Source: Gemmatimonadaceae bacterium (GTDB lineage Bacteria; Gemmatimonadota; Gemmatimonadetes; Gemmatimonadales; Gemmatimonadaceae). Taken from it: a stretch of 6,841 bases of DNA. The translations under genes were made by a program, and so were the position numbers. Where the stretch lies: contig JADGGM010000159.1 of the NCBI GenBank assembly GCA_019689955.1, positions 1 through 6,841 on the forward strand, read 5' to 3'. Position 1 is the first letter of the stretch. Each line of letters starts with the position of its first letter. The notes beneath the pieces were generated by a model, which did not search any database, was not told the DNA's origin, and was given only the letters and a program-made list of their open reading frames with translations. Below, in pieces: positions 5,788 to 6,841 of the stretch.

Positions 5788-6841
5788 ATGCCGAGGTTCG
5801 AGCCATTGGGTGTCGTCCTGCCTACACCGAACGTGATCATCTGGGCCCTCGCGGGCGTGGCGGTGGGCGCGCTGGTCGCGTCCGTGGTCGCACGGTTTCG
5901 GATCGTGGTGCTGCGCCGCGAGCACCTGCTGCATCTGCGGCGGCGCGACGGGTCGATCGATCGGCTCAAGGGCGCGGTGAAGGAGCACGCGGTGCGCCTC
6001 AAGCGGCAGGCGGAGCACCTGCGCGAGCTCGACACGCTGCGCAAGGATCGCATGGCGCTCGCGGCGCAGCTCGAGGCGGCGCGGCGCACGATCACCGAGC
6101 TGCAATCGACGGTCGACTCGGTGCGCGCGGCCGCGCGCGAGGCGGAGCTGCGGCTGAACGCGGCGCTCGACAGTGAGCGGCAGGAGAACGCGGCGCGCCG
6201 CGCGGCGAGCGCCGCCGAGCTGGCCGCGGCCCAGGAGAGCGCGCTCAATCTGCGCGCGGAGCTGGCCTCGGCGCGCGAGACGACGTCGCGCACCGTCGCG
6301 CGGCTGGAGGCGGATCTGGCGAGCGTGCGTTCCCTCCTCGAGCGGACCTCGGAGGAGCTGCGGTCCGAGCGCGCCGCGGCGGCGGAGATGCGCACGGAGC
6401 TGAACCGCCGGATCTCCGCGCTCGAAGATGAGCGGCTGCGCCTGGAGTCGGAGCTGTCCGCGGAGCGTCACGCCAACGCCGAGAAGCAGAGCTCCCTCCG
6501 CTCCTTCGTGAGCACGCTCCGCGAGCAGTACGCGCTCGCGTGCGCGGAGCGCGACGCGGCGGTCCGCGAGGTCGAGCTGCACCGCGGGCGCGCCGAGGAG
6601 CTCGCGCGGCGGCTCGAGGAAGCGCGCACGGAGTTCGGCCGGCGTCTCGACTCGGAGCACGAGGAGTCGGTGGAGCTGATCTCGCGCGTGTGGGACTACG
6701 TGCACAACTACCCACGCCTCCGCGAGCGCCCGATCCACGGGCCGCCGGAGCCGCCGCGCACCGGGGCGCACCGGGGCGCGCGGGAGGGCGCATCCACCCC
6801 CCCCGCGGACGTCGAAGTCGCCAACGGAGGGACGCCGATCC
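5788..6841 (+). CDS. Single-pass membrane protein with long coiled coil (partial, 3' end beyond window)
   Basis: The frame is open from 5614 to the right edge with no stop, so the gene is incomplete at its 3' end. From the ATG at 5788, 351 residues are visible. Residues about 16-36 (IIWALAGVAVGALVASVVAR) form one transmembrane helix. A basic stretch (RFRIVVLRR) follows. Residues about 50-295 are almost purely Ala/Arg/Glu/Leu heptads without helix-breaking Pro, a long coiled coil. The segment ELISRVWDYVHNYPRLRERP (297-316) then looks folded and conserved-like, followed by a Pro/Gly-rich tail. About 95% of third codon positions are G or C in the parts I counted, which supports real coding. The layout recalls RmuC-like or cell-envelope scaffold proteins, but no catalytic domain is visible and I cannot name the family. 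Other possible starts are GTG 5731, TTG 5806 (GAGG 9 bases upstream, the best ribosome-site candidate) and GTG 5833. All keep the transmembrane helix. Confidence 0.8.
   Translation, partial: MPRFEPLGVVLPTPNVIIWALAGVAVGALVASVVARFRIVVLRREHLLHLRRRDGSIDRLKGAVKEHAVRLKRQAEHLRELDTLRKDRMALAAQLEAARRTITELQSTVDSVRAAAREAELRLNAALDSERQENAARRAASAAELAAAQESALNLRAELASARETTSRTVARLEADLASVRSLLERTSEELRSERAAAAEMRTELNRRISALEDERLRLESELSAERHANAEKQSSLRSFVSTLREQYALACAERDAAVREVELHRGRAEELARRLEEARTEFGRRLDSEHEESVELISRVWDYVHNYPRLRERPIHGPPEPPRTGAHRGAREGASTPPADVEVANGGTPI
6757..6776 (+). repeat. Two tandem copies of a 10-bp unit inside the coiled-coil gene tail
   Basis: CGCACCGGGG occurs twice head to tail in the codons for the Pro/Gly-rich tail. 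The unit is not a multiple of three, so gain or loss of one copy would shift the reading frame. A run of eight C bases follows at 6797-6804. Confidence 0.85.

Noticed and set aside
5791..5807. GGTTCGAGCC, resembling a tRNA T-loop
   Set aside because: The flanking bases do not form the 5-bp T-stem, and no acceptor stem or anticodon arm surrounds it.
5405..5836. 143-codon forward frame in the intergenic region
   Set aside because: It has no recognisable domain, atypical codon use and a Cys/Arg-rich product, and it overlaps the start of the coiled-coil gene.
5719..6771. 350-codon reverse frame opposite the coiled-coil gene
   Set aside because: It is Arg/Leu-rich and without domains. The forward frame has the codon bias, transmembrane helix and heptads of a real gene.

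Overview
The window is very GC-rich, with G or C at almost every third codon position. It carries four protein genes: three complete, and one running off the right edge. The gene families point to a Gram-negative environmental bacterium, most plausibly Gemmatimonadota. Those families are a large secreted Vps10/sortilin-like Asp-box propeller with a signal peptide ending in LAAQ, a soluble DUF1707/LiaF-like protein, and a membrane-anchored multi-Ig protein. None of the four has a convincing Shine-Dalgarno at its preferred start. The taxonomic guess is inference from gene content and composition; there is no rRNA or marker gene here.

Layout. (1) 25-2769 (+) encodes an exported ~914-residue beta-propeller protein with about ten Asp-box repeats and a C-terminal FlgD-like Ig domain. 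(2) 2766-3437 (+) overlaps it by an ATGA and encodes a small soluble protein with an N-terminal DUF1707 domain and a C-terminal LiaF-type beta domain. (3) 3456-5348 (-) is convergent and encodes a signal-anchored protein with two Big_2-like and four Big_1-like Ig domains. Only 18 bases separate the two convergent stop codons. They sit among two strong GC hairpins that may end transcription from both sides. (4) 5349-5787 is a 439-base divergent intergenic region with a lower-GC core and several perfect inverted repeats. (5) 5788 to the right edge (+) is a single-pass membrane protein with a long coiled coil. Its frame has no stop before the window ends, so an ORF list that requires a stop codon would miss it.

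How the genes may work together. The first two genes look like one translationally coupled unit: an exported propeller followed by a cytosolic protein of the envelope-stress class. The Ig protein and the coiled-coil protein are transcribed divergently from a shared control region. All four fit the cell envelope, but nothing in the sequence proves a shared pathway. I found no rRNA, tRNA, CRISPR array, insertion sequence, transposase or phage gene. This reads mainly as a chromosomal housekeeping or accessory envelope region, not as a recognisable new defence or mobile system. The least explained parts are the 439-base divergent region and the coiled-coil gene.
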